Shown here piece after piece: positions 16,732 to 24,541 of a DNA stretch of 64,000 nt. The DNA is from Halorarius halobius. GTDB taxonomy: Archaea > Halobacteriota > Halobacteria > Halobacteriales > Haloarculaceae. A program made the position numbers and the translations under genes. Where the stretch lies: NCBI RefSeq assembly GCF_024298865.1, contig NZ_CP101161.1, positions 1,261,227 to 1,325,226 of the forward strand, in the 5' to 3' direction. The notes below the pieces were generated by a model. That model was not told where the DNA came from. It did not search any database and saw nothing but the letters and a program-made list of their open reading frames with translations. Position 1 is the stretch's first letter; every line of letters begins with the position of its first letter.

Positions 16732-17628
16732 ATGGACGAGACCCCATCCGACGACTCGCTCGACTCGCGCCGCTCGACCGACGATAGTGGCGACCCCTCG
16801 GACCGCGCGCTCGCGGGTCGCTCTGCTCCCCGCGACGGCAGTTCGCGGCGCTCCCTCCGGTCGCGCCGCGCGTTCCTGGCCGGCGGCGCGGCGGTCACCG
16901 CCGCACTCGCCGTCCCCACCGTCGGGGCGCTGACCACCCGCCAGCAGTCCGACCGCGAGTTCCGCGTCCGCATCGAGAACGTCTCCGACGCGGAGACGCT
17001 GGAGACGACGGCCGACGGCGAGGCGGCCGACCAGCCGGTACCGCTGTCACCGGGCGCGTGGGCGGTCCACACCGCCGACGAGCCGGTCTTCTCCAGCGGC
17101 CAGCCGGAACGGGACAACGGGTTAGAGGAGATAGCGGAGGACGGGATGCCCGGCAAACTCGCCGAGTCGCTTTCGGCCCGCGACACGGTCGTCGCCTCGG
17201 GCGCGTTCACGACGCCGGTGGGTGCGGACGGCCCCGCGCCGCTCCTGCCGGGCGACGCCTACGAGTTCACGGCACCCGCGAGTGCGGGGAAGCCGACGCT
17301 GTACCTCTCGCTGGTGACGATGTTCGTCCCGTCGAACGACCTGTTCTACGCGCTCGGCGGCGCGGACGGGATGGCGCTGTTCGACGGCGACGCCCCCCGG
17401 TCGGGCGACGTCACCGACCGCGTGGGGCTGTGGGACGCCGGCACCGAACTGAACGAGGAGCCGGGCGTCGGCGAGAACCAGGTCCAGCGCCAGCGGGGCG
17501 CGGGCGTCGGCCTCGTCGAACGCGGGACGGTCGCGCCCATCTCCGATGTGAACGGCTACGCGTACCCGGCCGTGAGCGACGTGGTTCGCGTACGGGTGAC
17601 GCCCGCCGGCATGGACGGCGGGAACTGA
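16732..17628 (+). CDS. Tat-exported spondin-domain protein
   Basis: 298 residues. A long acidic and Ser/Arg-rich lead is followed by a twin-arginine signal (RSRRAFLAGGAAVTAALAV at about 43-61), then a single spondin-N-like domain: FRVRIENVSDAETL, LSPGAWAVH, GMPGKLAESLS, TLYLSLVTMFVPSNDLFYAL and GLWDAGTELNEEPG. Spondin domains are beta-sandwich folds best known from extracellular matrix proteins, and prokaryotic copies are secreted. No C-terminal anchor is visible, so it may be released. It is followed 50 bases on by a winged-helix gene. Confidence 0.85.
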   Translation: MDETPSDDSLDSRRSTDDSGDPSDRALAGRSAPRDGSSRRSLRSRRAFLAGGAAVTAALAVPTVGALTTRQQSDREFRVRIENVSDAETLETTADGEAADQPVPLSPGAWAVHTADEPVFSSGQPERDNGLEEIAEDGMPGKLAESLSARDTVVASGAFTTPVGADGPAPLLPGDAYEFTAPASAGKPTLYLSLVTMFVPSNDLFYALGGADGMALFDGDAPRSGDVTDRVGLWDAGTELNEEPGVGENQVQRQRGAGVGLVERGTVAPISDVNGYAYPAVSDVVRVRVTPAGMDGGN

Positions 17629-17678
17629 CAGCCGGGCGAACCACTTTGTAGCCGCCCCGCGAGAGACCGAACGCACAG

Positions 17679-17951
17679 ATGGAGAAGGCGTTGTGGTATC
17701 TGCTGGCCGGGACGCGCGGCGGCGAGAACCGCGCGCGCATCATCCGGACGCTGGACGACCGGCCCCGCAACGCCAACCAGCTCGCGGAGGAACTCGACGT
17801 GGACTACAACACCGTACGACACCACCTGGACATGCTACTCGACCACGACGTCGTCGAGACGGGCGGCGACGACTACGGGAAGCTCTACTTCCTGACCGAC
17901 CGGTTCGAGCGCCACCGCGAGGCGTTCGAGGAGATAACGGAGGCGATATGA
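17679..17951 (+). CDS. Winged-helix transcription regulator, ArsR-like
   Basis: 90 residues, almost entirely a winged-helix domain: LLAGTRGGENRARIIRTLDD, then NQLAEELDVDYNTVRHHLDM as helix-turn-helix and the wing GDDYGKLYFLTD. This compact type is common in haloarchaea and is often paired with a small membrane protein. Here its stop overlaps the ATG of a three-helix membrane protein by four bases, so the pair is translationally coupled and may form a signal-sensing unit. Confidence 0.85.
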   Translation: MEKALWYLLAGTRGGENRARIIRTLDDRPRNANQLAEELDVDYNTVRHHLDMLLDHDVVETGGDDYGKLYFLTDRFERHREAFEEITEAI

Positions 17952-18247
17952 TGGCGATGGCACCCACACAGCTGGCGGCGACGGTGCTGTCGGCGCTCAA
18001 CGGCCTGTTGCTCGTCGCGCTGGCAGTCGTCTGGTACCGCAACTACCGGACGTTCGGCTCTCGGCTGACGCTGGGGCTGGTCGCGTTCGCGCTCGCGCTG
18101 CTCGTCGAGAACGCGCTGGCGGTGTACTTCTTCTTCAGCGCCGGCGCGCTGTACGCGATGGGGTCGACCGTCCAGACCGCGGTGGTCGGGATGCGCGCGC
18201 TCCAGTTCCTCGCGCTGCTGTTTCTCACGTACGTCTCGATGGAGTGA
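17948..18247 (+). CDS. Small three-helix membrane protein coupled to a winged-helix gene
   Basis: 99 residues with three hydrophobic helices (about 8-28, 38-60 and 72-96) and short loops. The start ATG overlaps the TGA of the upstream regulator (ATGA). The same arrangement of a winged-helix gene followed by a three-helix membrane protein is frequent in haloarchaea. The membrane partner may sense envelope state, but the function is unknown. Confidence 0.75.
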   Translation: MMAMAPTQLAATVLSALNGLLLVALAVVWYRNYRTFGSRLTLGLVAFALALLVENALAVYFFFSAGALYAMGSTVQTAVVGMRALQFLALLFLTYVSME

Positions 18248-18450
18248 GAACGAATTTGGGTGAGAGTTCGGAGAACGGTTTTGTACGGATTCTGCCTACT
18301 GCCATCGGGGCCGGACGACCGCTACAGTACCGCTGGCACCACGGTACGTCCCGGTGTCGCCGGCCTCGTCTCTCCGGGTGGGGCTCTGGCACCCGCTCCG
18401 CCCGTGCCGCGGTCAGGGCACCCCTTTCGGGGCACCGCATCCGCGGGCCG

Positions 18451-19125
18451 TCAGACGACGTCGCCCCGGACGGTCGCCCCGTTCTGTTCCGCCCGATACT
18501 GCTGGACCGTCTCGGCGGCGGCCTCGGCGTCCGATTCGTCCATCCCGAGCATCTCCAGCGCCCGCGGGAGCGTCGGCAACACGAACTCGTTGTCCCGCAG
18601 TTTCGCCAGCGCCTCCTCGCTCCGGACCGGGCCGTCCTCGGTGTCGGCCCACAGCAGTGCCCCCCGCGGGTCGAGAATCTGCGTGTAGTCCTCGCGGGCG
18701 ATGGCCCCCTGCAACCGCTGGGTGACGTTGCTCTCGAAGCCGGTGTTGCACACTTCGAGGTGGATCGGTTCGTCGTCGCGCAGGAGGTGGGCCGCGAGAC
18801 ATTTTTCGGGGGCCGCGTGGCCGTTGCTGTTCGCCCGCAGGTACTCGGGGTGGTCGTCGGCCCACGCCGCGGCGACGGTCTTGCCGACGCCCTCGATGCC
18901 GTGCGACGTCCGGAACTCCGCTTCGCGGTCGGGGTCGTCTTTGAACAGCAGGTCCTTCGTGACGTAGACGTTGACGCGGGGAACGGGGTCGACGCCCAGC
19001 ACCACGTCGCCGTACACCCACACCTCCCGAACCGGGACGGGCATCCGCTCCGACTCGACCGTCTCGATTATCTCCTCGACGCGCTCGACGGCCGCCTCGC
19101 GGGCCATCCCCTCGGCCTCGGTCAT
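18451..19125 (-). CDS. Haloarchaeal conserved protein of unknown function
   Basis: 224 residues, soluble and acidic, with a well-defined opening (ERVEEIIETVESERMPVPVREVWVYGD) and no membrane segments or signal. I recognise it only as a haloarchaea-specific conserved protein; no catalytic motif stands out. It is the last gene of a possible minus-strand group with the small membrane protein and thioesterase-like gene upstream, separated from the former by 40 bases. The 203 bases between its stop and the membrane-protein gene at 18247 hold only a GTACCG/CGGTAC hairpin (18327-18347). Confidence 0.7.
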   Translation of the reverse strand: MTEAEGMAREAAVERVEEIIETVESERMPVPVREVWVYGDVVLGVDPVPRVNVYVTKDLLFKDDPDREAEFRTSHGIEGVGKTVAAAWADDHPEYLRANSNGHAAPEKCLAAHLLRDDEPIHLEVCNTGFESNVTQRLQGAIAREDYTQILDPRGALLWADTEDGPVRSEEALAKLRDNEFVLPTLPRALEMLGMDESDAEAAAETVQQYRAEQNGATVRGDVV

Positions 19126-19165
19126 CGACGGCTCTTGGCCGCGGGTGCGGAAAACGGTTTCAGTC

Positions 19166-19435
19166 TCACAGCCCCGCCCAGACGAACACCGCGCCCATCC
19201 CGAGCATCAGGAGTGCGGAGACGACGTACAGCGGCCGCGTGACTGCGGGGTCGTCCGCCTCGCCCGCGAGATGCAACAGGGTGCCGGCGTCGCCGGCGCG
19301 CGGCGCGTCCATCCCGTCGTCGTCGCCGGTCAGCGAAAACAGGAGGAGATAGCCGCCAGCGAACAGGAGGGGGACACCGACGAGCAGGGCAACGAAGTTC
19401 ACGCCACGGGGTCGCGGCGCTCCCGGAAAAGTCAC
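19166..19435 (-). CDS. Small two-helix membrane protein
   Basis: 89 residues with hydrophobic segments at about 12-34 and 66-88, joined by an acidic, probably exposed loop. It begins with a GTG that overlaps the TGA of the thioesterase-like gene upstream (GTGA), so the two are coupled. No recognised family. Confidence 0.7.
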   Translation of the reverse strand: MTFPGAPRPRGVNFVALLVGVPLLFAGGYLLLFSLTGDDDGMDAPRAGDAGTLLHLAGEADDPAVTRPLYVVSALLMLGMGAVFVWAGL

Positions 19436-19887
19436 TCGTCGCGGCGGACGTACAGCGTCTTCTCCACCTCGGCGTGGACCTCGCCCGCCTCGTTCACCAG
19501 TTCGACCGCGTACTCGCGGTCCATCGACTCGCCGGGGGAAAGCGACTCCCGGATCGACCGGACTTCCTCGTCGGGCAGTTCGAAGGTGGCGTACAGCGTC
19601 TCCTCGCCCGGCTTCTTGAACTCGATCTCGGCGGCCTTGTCCCAGACGGTGTAGTCGTCGCCGAGTCGCTTGATGAGCATCAGCATGTAGATGGGGTCAA
19701 CACAGCCGTACATCGACCCGCCGAAGATGGTGCCGACGTAGTTGCGGGTGCGCCACGACAGCGGGAGCGTCACCTCGACGCGCGACCAGTCGGGTTCGAG
19801 GTGGGTGACCCGGCCGCCGGTGCCGCGGTAGGCGGGGAACAGCCGGAAGGCGAGCTTCCAGAGGCGAGCCTTGAGGCCAGCGAGCAT
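19432..19887 (-). CDS. Hotdog-fold thioesterase-like protein (DUF4442/PaaI type)
   Basis: 151 residues with a single hotdog domain of the DUF4442 type: LKARLWKLAFRLFPAY at the start, VTHLEPDWSRVEVTLPL, then the central helix segment NYVGTIFGGSMYGCVDPIYM and the later strands EIEFKKPGEETLYATFEL. Such proteins are thought to act on acyl-CoA or related thioesters. The ATG at 19887 is preferred to an upstream one that would add ~30 Arg-rich residues. Divergent from ncsA, which begins 79 bases away. Confidence 0.82.
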   Translation of the reverse strand: MLAGLKARLWKLAFRLFPAYRGTGGRVTHLEPDWSRVEVTLPLSWRTRNYVGTIFGGSMYGCVDPIYMLMLIKRLGDDYTVWDKAAEIEFKKPGEETLYATFELPDEEVRSIRESLSPGESMDREYAVELVNEAGEVHAEVEKTLYVRRDE

Positions 19888-19966
19888 ACCCGGGGTCGCG
19901 CCGCCGGGGTGAGAAGCGTTCCGGACGTAGCGTGCGAGTTTTCCCCGCCGACGCGCAACCCGGGGT

Positions 19967-20935
19967 ATGGACTGCGACAAGTGCGGCGACGAGGCGGTGA
20001 CCCACGCCGCCTACTCGGGTCTCCACATGTGCGGGGACTGCTTCACCCGCTCGGTCGAGAAGCGGGTGCGCCGCCGCGTCCGCGAGGACGCGCTCCTCCC
20101 CGAGGACGCGACGCCCCAGGACCCCGACACCTGGGTCGTCGGGCTCTCCGGCGGGAAGGACAGCGTCGTCCTCACGCGGGTCCTGTACGACGTGTTCGAG
20201 GCGGACCCCCGCGTCGAGTTGGTCGCTCTGACGATTCACGAGGGCATCGAGGGGTACCGCGACGCGAGCGTCGACGCGTGCGTCGAACTCGCCGAGGAAC
20301 TCGGGATTCGGCACGAACTCGTCAGCTACGAGGAGGAGTTCGGCGTCCGGATGGACGACGTTGCCGCCGAGGACCCCGAGGGGATGGCGCCCTGTGCGTA
20401 CTGCGGGGTGTTCCGGCGCGACCTGCTGGAGACGTACGCCGAGGAACTCGGCGCTGACAAACTGCTGACGGGCCACAACCTCGACGACGAGGCCCAGACC
20501 GCGCTGATGAATTTCCTCGAAGGCGACGTCGAGCAGATGGCGAAACACTTCGACGCGTCGCTCGGTCCGTTCGACCAGCGCTCCGAGCAGGACCGGTTCG
20601 TCCCGCGGGCGAAACCGCTCCGCGACGTCCCCGAGAAAGAGGTGGCGCTGTACGCACACCTCGAGGACCTGCCGGCCCACATCACCGAGTGTCCCCACGC
20701 GAGCGAGGCGTACCGCGGAGAGATACAGGACCTCCTGCTCCAGTTGGAGGAGAACCATCCAGGGACGCGCCACTCCATCATGGCCGGCTACGAGGAACTC
20801 GCGCGGGTCGCCAGCGACCGGTTCCGCGAGGACGAATCCGAGTTGGGCGAGTGCGGCCGGTGTGGTGCGCCGACGAACCGAGACGTCTGCCGGAAATGTT
20901 ATCTCGTCGACGCCGTCGGCGGGAGCGCGGACTGA
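19967..20935 (+). CDS. ncsA: tRNA 2-thiolation protein NcsA (Ctu1/TtuA family)
   Basis: 322 residues. An N-terminal zinc finger (C3, C6, C22, C25) is followed by the ATP-pyrophosphatase P-loop SGGKDS at 61-66, catalytic cysteines C143 and C146 in PCAYCGVFRR and C242 in ECPHA, TGHNLDDEAQT at 168-178, and a second zinc finger (C296, C299, C308, C311). This is the archaeal enzyme that adenylates and thiolates wobble uridine 34 of Lys, Glu and Gln tRNAs, using a ubiquitin-like SAMP as sulfur carrier. It is convergent with ftsZ2, a neighbour pair also found in other haloarchaea. Confidence 0.93.
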   Translation: MDCDKCGDEAVTHAAYSGLHMCGDCFTRSVEKRVRRRVREDALLPEDATPQDPDTWVVGLSGGKDSVVLTRVLYDVFEADPRVELVALTIHEGIEGYRDASVDACVELAEELGIRHELVSYEEEFGVRMDDVAAEDPEGMAPCAYCGVFRRDLLETYAEELGADKLLTGHNLDDEAQTALMNFLEGDVEQMAKHFDASLGPFDQRSEQDRFVPRAKPLRDVPEKEVALYAHLEDLPAHITECPHASEAYRGEIQDLLLQLEENHPGTRHSIMAGYEELARVASDRFREDESELGECGRCGAPTNRDVCRKCYLVDAVGGSAD

Positions 20936-21069
20936 CGGTCGGACGCCCGACCGACGTCCGACCGACACCCGTCAGCCGTCTGTATTACACGCGACGCACG
21001 GCCCGAACGAGGCATTCATATCAGAATACACAATAATACAGTTATGACTAAAACCACAATACGTAACGC

Positions 21070-21099
21070 AAAAATCGAAGATAGGATTTCTGACCTATC
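21070..21099 (-). terminator. Hairpin plus T-run after ftsZ2
   Basis: On the minus strand just past the ftsZ2 stop, GATAGG and CCTATC pair across an 8-base loop, and a TTTTT tract follows after a few bases (21070-21074). The patch is AT-rich relative to its surroundings, as expected for a transcription end between the convergent ftsZ2 and ncsA genes. Confidence 0.6.
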
Positions 21100-22321
21100 G
21101 GATGACGTCGAGACCGTTGTTCTGCTCGACCGACGACTTCCCGCCGTCCGTCTGGCCGGTGGAGTAGCCGGTCGACTCGCTCGAGCCGTAGGAGTCGCCG
21201 CCGGCCGCACCGGCGTCGAACTCGGCCGAGGAGCCGGCCTCGTCGAACTGGTCCTCGGGGTCGGCCTCCCGGGCGGCGTTGGCCGTCTTCTGGGCCGTCG
21301 GGCCGAGAATCTGCGCGGACTGGACGCCGGTCATGATGGCCATGACCCGCACCTTACCCTTGTACTCGTCCTGGATGCGCGCGCCCCAGATGACGTTCGC
21401 GTTCGCCTCGAGGCGGTCGGTGATGTTCTGGGCGATGCCCTCGGCCTCCTTCAGCGTGAGGTCGGGACCGCCGGTGATGTGGACCAGTCCGCCCGTGGCG
21501 CCGCGGTAGTCGACGTCCAGAAGCGGGTGGTTCATCGCGTCTTTCACCACCTCCTCGGTCTTGTTCTTGTCCTGCGTTTCGCCCACCAGCATGACCGCGA
21601 CGCCGCCTTGCCCCATGATGGAGGTCATGTCGGCGTAGTCGAGGTTGATGAGCGACGGCTGGGTGATGGTCTCGGAGATGCCCTTGACGGTCTCGGCGAT
21701 GATCTGGTCCATCACGGAGAACGCCTTGCCGATGGGCAGGTTCGGGACGTAGTCGAGCAGGCGGTTGTTGTCCAGCACGATGATGGAGTCGGCCTCGTTG
21801 CGGAGCTTCTCGAGGCCCTCCTCGGCTTTCACCGTGCGGGCACGCTCGACGTTGAACGGCGTCGAGACCATGCCCACGACGATAGCGCCCTGCTCTTTGG
21901 CTATCTTGGAGACGACCGGCGCCGCGCCGGTGCCGGTGCCGCCACCCATGCCGGCGGTGACGAACACGAGGTCCGCGTCGCCGAGCACCTCCTTGATGGT
22001 GCCCTGGGCCATCTCGGTGGCGCGCTCGCCCATCGACGGGTCGCCACCGGCGCCGAGCCCCTGGGTCAGCGACTTGCCGACGAGGATCTTCGTGTCGGCC
22101 TCGACCATCTGCAGGTGCTGTTTGTCGGTGTTGATGGCGATGGTGTCGGCACCGTCGACGCCGATGTTGTACAGGCGGTTGACGGTGTTGTTGCCGGCAC
22201 CGCCGGCGCCGACGATGGCGATGCGCGGGTCGCCGAACTCGGAGGCGTCGCCGTCACCCTCCGAGAGGTCGCGCTTCTCCTGTTCGGCGTTCTCCAGCGC
22301 GGAGTTGACGAGGTCCTGCAT
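21095..22321 (-). CDS. ftsZ2: Cell division protein FtsZ2
   Basis: 408 residues, a tubulin-like GTPase. The nucleotide-binding loop [11 protein letters not shown] is at about 38-48 and the tubulin signature GGGTGTG at 126-132; the T7-loop region follows. The acidic, Gly/Ser-rich C-terminal tail is typical of the FtsZ2 paralogue, which in haloarchaea drives constriction of the division ring set up by FtsZ1. It starts three bases after cdrS, so the two form one operon; in Halobacterium CdrS controls ftsZ2 expression. Convergent with ncsA across a terminator-like hairpin. Confidence 0.93.
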   Translation of the reverse strand: MQDLVNSALENAEQEKRDLSEGDGDASEFGDPRIAIVGAGGAGNNTVNRLYNIGVDGADTIAINTDKQHLQMVEADTKILVGKSLTQGLGAGGDPSMGERATEMAQGTIKEVLGDADLVFVTAGMGGGTGTGAAPVVSKIAKEQGAIVVGMVSTPFNVERARTVKAEEGLEKLRNEADSIIVLDNNRLLDYVPNLPIGKAFSVMDQIIAETVKGISETITQPSLINLDYADMTSIMGQGGVAVMLVGETQDKNKTEEVVKDAMNHPLLDVDYRGATGGLVHITGGPDLTLKEAEGIAQNITDRLEANANVIWGARIQDEYKGKVRVMAIMTGVQSAQILGPTAQKTANAAREADPEDQFDEAGSSAEFDAGAAGGDSYGSSESTGYSTGQTDGGKSSVEQNNGLDVIR

Positions 22322-22324
22322 CGG

Positions 22325-22501
22325 CTACACCTTCGCCCACGGGCGGCGCTTCTCGCCGTCGCGCCCGTCGCTCTGTTCGTTGATCATCTCGCGGACGGCC
22401 GATCGGATCGCCTCCGACCGGTTCGGGAACTCTCCCGTGTCGACCATCCGTTCGACTTCCTCGATCTGCTGCTTCGGAATCCGTAGTGTCACACGCTCCA
22501 T
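22325..22501 (-). CDS. cdrS: Ribbon-helix-helix regulator CdrS
   Basis: 58 residues, a stand-alone ribbon-helix-helix domain: strand RVTLRIP at 3-9, helix [14 protein letters not shown], and [17 protein letters not shown] as the second helix. Size, sequence and position directly before ftsZ2 identify it as CdrS, described in Halobacterium as a regulator of cell division and of ftsZ2. The ATG at 22501 is chosen because it opens the DNA-contacting strand. Upstream lies a cluster of GTAAGAC heptamers, probable binding sites for this protein or for CdrL. Confidence 0.92.
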   Translation of the reverse strand: MERVTLRIPKQQIEEVERMVDTGEFPNRSEAIRSAVREMINEQSDGRDGEKRRPWAKV

Positions 22502-22521
22502 TGTGTTTCCCCTGTTGATTA

Positions 22522-22735
22522 GTAAGACGGCAACGGTGCACACCCGTTTTCGCGTCTTACAGCGTCGAATCGCCCGAGGGCGATGGGTCGTATTATCGTC
22601 GACCCGTGCTGTAAGACGACCGTCTTACGCAGACGTATGCACAGACTGGGGGATTATAAAGGTTTGCATACGCCGTAAGACGCGGCCGTAAAACGGGCGT
22701 TTAGGGCGCTGTACGCCCGGTAAATCGTGTCTTAC
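22522..22735. promoter_or_regulatory. cdrS-ftsZ2 promoter region with six GTAAGAC/GTCTTAC heptamers
   Basis: Perfect heptamers lie at 22522-22528, 22554-22560, 22611-22617, 22622-22628, 22675-22681 and 22729-22735. Those at 22611 and 22622 form a GTAAGAC-GACC-GTCTTAC inverted repeat. A minus-strand TATA box (CCTTTATAATCC, 22651-22662) is framed by an 8-bp inverted repeat CGTATGCA/TGCATACG (22634-22641, 22665-22672). Transcription from this TATA would start near 22625, inside the heptamer pair, so a bound ribbon-helix-helix protein could repress directly. Most of this stretch is otherwise non-coding; the last copy overlaps the cdrL stop codon. Confidence 0.8.
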
Positions 22736-23262
22736 GTGTCGCCGAGCACGTCCGCTGCGGGGGTCCGACGGCCGCAACTGGGGCAGAACGCCCAGTCCGA
22801 GCGGAGCTCGTCGCCGCACTCGCAGAACACCCTGTGGGACGCTTTCTCGCCGCAGTTCGCACAGTAAACGGCAGACGGCTCCAGGGTCTCCCCACACTGT
22901 TTACACGGGCGCGGCTCCTCGTCGGACGGTCCCGCGGGCTCCGGCTCGGTTGTCTTACGCTCCGTCTCCTCCTCGACCGACGCGTCGGCGGATTCGGCGT
23001 CGAGCGAGATGTTGACGTTGATATCCTGTGGTTTACGCGGCGTAAACGACCGGTCGAGTCGCTCGGCGATGAGTTCGTCGACCCGCTCCGCGAGCACGTC
23101 GTCGACGGTGTCGGCGTCGGACGCCGTCGACGCCGTTCCGGACGTGTCGGCCTCTCCGAGATACTCCCGGAGGGCCTCCCGCATCACCTCGCTCTTGGAG
23201 GCGTCGAACTCCTCGAGCTGGCGGATGAGGTCGTCGTCCGCCCGGAACGTTATCTTGCTCAT
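22732..23262 (-). CDS. cdrL: Ribbon-helix-helix regulator CdrL with zinc ribbons
   Basis: 176 residues. The ribbon-helix-helix domain is at 1-37 (KITFRADDDLIRQLEEFDAS then SEVMREALREYLG), followed by an acidic linker to about 118 and two zinc-ribbon pairs (C120, C123, C134, C137 and C147, C149, C160, C163). Layout and place directly upstream of cdrS-ftsZ2 match CdrL, which acts with CdrS in haloarchaeal division control. The gene itself contains a GTCTTAC heptamer (22952-22958) and a GTTTACG/CGTAAAC inverted repeat (23031-23047). A TATA-like GAAATACC lies near 23290. Confidence 0.9.
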   Translation of the reverse strand: MSKITFRADDDLIRQLEEFDASKSEVMREALREYLGEADTSGTASTASDADTVDDVLAERVDELIAERLDRSFTPRKPQDINVNISLDAESADASVEEETERKTTEPEPAGPSDEEPRPCKQCGETLEPSAVYCANCGEKASHRVFCECGDELRSDWAFCPSCGRRTPAADVLGDT

Positions 23263-23384
23263 CTCTCCTCTCCGGGTTGTGTTGCCCGGTATTTCAATCT
23301 TCCCGCTGTGTCTGACGACCGTCTGTCGGACGGCACCCGCCGGGGCGTCACACACGTCTCACACGCCACCGCCGGCTCTGGATG

Positions 23385-23397
23385 ATAACCGTTAAGT
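23385..23397 (+). promoter_or_regulatory. TATA-like promoter of tRNA-Tyr
   Basis: ATAACCGTTAAGT is the only AT-rich stretch upstream of the tRNA and lies 28-40 bases before its first base, the expected archaeal box A distance. Confidence 0.5.
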
Positions 23398-23424
23398 CCG
23401 ACAGCCGACTCCCTCCGTATGCGC

Positions 23425-23498
23425 CCGCCCTTAGCTCAGACTGGTAGAGCAGTCGACTGTAGATCGACTTGTCCCCCGTTCAAATCGGGGAGGGCGGA
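23425..23498 (+). tRNA. tRNA-Tyr (anticodon GTA)
   Basis: A 74-base cloverleaf read directly: acceptor CCGCCCT/AGGGCGG with C1-G72 (the archaeal tRNA-Tyr identity pair) and discriminator A; D-arm GCTC/GAGC with loop AGACTGGTA; anticodon stem GTCGA/TCGAC with loop CTGTAGA, anticodon GTA; variable TTGTC; T-arm CCCCG/CGGGG with loop TTCAAAT. All stems pair perfectly, with no intron and no encoded CCA. Confidence 0.97.
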
Positions 23499-23522
23499 CT
23501 TTCTCTGCTGACACGACGTACG

Positions 23523-24536
23523 TCAGTGGCGGTTTTGCCCCTCGTCCACGTCGTCGATTCCGGTAATCTCGAACCGCGCTCCCCCTTCGGTTCCCTCGGT
23601 CACTCGCACCTTCCACCCGTGGGCGGCGACGGTCTCCTCGACGACCGCGAGCCCGAGTCCGGTTCCGCCGCTCCCCGAGGCCCCCTGGTCGAACACCTCG
23701 TCCCGTTCGTCTGCGGGGATTCCCGGCCCGTCGTCTTCGAGATACACCCCGTCGTCGACGTCGCCGACGGTGACGGTCACGTCGTCGCCGGCGTGCTCGA
23801 CGGCGTTGCGAAACAGGTTCTCGAACAGTCGGCGGAGTCGGTCCTCGTCGGCGGCGACCCACCGGTCGGTGTCGACGGTCAGCGTCGCCTCGTCACTCGC
23901 CGTCGCTTCCCAGGAGTCGTCGACGACGCGGGGAAGCGACACCGGTTCGAGGTCGGTGTCGACGTCGCCGGTCCGGGCGAGTTCGAGCGTGCTCTCTATC
24001 ATGCGGTCCATTCGGTCGACGGCGCGCTGACACCGTTCCAGATGTGCCCTGTCGTCCCGTCGGTAGACGAGTTCGAGATAGCCGTCGAGTATCTGGAGCG
24101 GGTTCCTGAGCTCGTGGCTCAGTCTGCCGGCGAACTCCTCGAGGCGCTCGTTGCGCTCGCGGAGCGTCTCCGTCTGACTCCGTCGGACGAGCAGGTTCGA
24201 GAGCCGCCTGAACAGCGGGATGCGCTCGACGGGCGCGGTCAGTATTTCGTCGACGAGCGGGGGGTCGACGTCGGGGCCTGGGTCGGGGTCGGCGACGTCG
24301 ACGTCGATTGCCGTGTCGTCGCGTCGGATGAGGACGACCGGACAGAACACGGGGCGTTGCTCCCGTTTGTGTGCGACGAGCGCCTCGCGGTACTGGGGGA
24401 GCGAGCGGTCGTCGACGAGATGCAGGTCGCAGGGTTGCAGTTCCGGCTCGCAGACGGCGGTGTACCGCTCGCCGACGAGCGTCGCCAGCGCCTCGCGGTT
24501 CTGCTCGTCGGCGACGAGGAGTTGGATGTCGGGCAC
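23523..24536 (-). CDS. Histidine kinase co-transcribed with a KaiC-like ATPase
   Basis: 337 residues. The N-terminal ~110 residues are an uncharacterised sensor with an alternating strand-helix pattern (LLVADEQNREALATLVG, DLHLVDDRSL), possibly a degenerate receiver. HisKA follows with phospho-acceptor H141 in RLSHELRNPLQ, then a HATPase with DDGPGIP and GTGLGLAVV boxes. No membrane segment, so it is cytoplasmic. It starts five bases after the KaiC-like gene's stop, so they form one operon. A 66-bp stretch at 23763-23828 is identical, in inverted orientation, to part of the kinase gene at 26133. Confidence 0.87.
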   Translation of the reverse strand: MPDIQLLVADEQNREALATLVGERYTAVCEPELQPCDLHLVDDRSLPQYREALVAHKREQRPVFCPVVLIRRDDTAIDVDVADPDPGPDVDPPLVDEILTAPVERIPLFRRLSNLLVRRSQTETLRERNERLEEFAGRLSHELRNPLQILDGYLELVYRRDDRAHLERCQRAVDRMDRMIESTLELARTGDVDTDLEPVSLPRVVDDSWEATASDEATLTVDTDRWVAADEDRLRRLFENLFRNAVEHAGDDVTVTVGDVDDGVYLEDDGPGIPADERDEVFDQGASGSGGTGLGLAVVEETVAAHGWKVRVTEGTEGGARFEITGIDDVDEGQNRH

Positions 24537-24541
24537 GGAGG

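Noticed and set aside
21044..22486. 480-codon plus-strand frame starting in the AT-rich ncsA-ftsZ2 spacer
   Set aside because: Antisense to ftsZ2; the product is Val/Asp/Gly/Leu/Arg low complexity. The AT-rich start belongs to the ftsZ2 terminator region.
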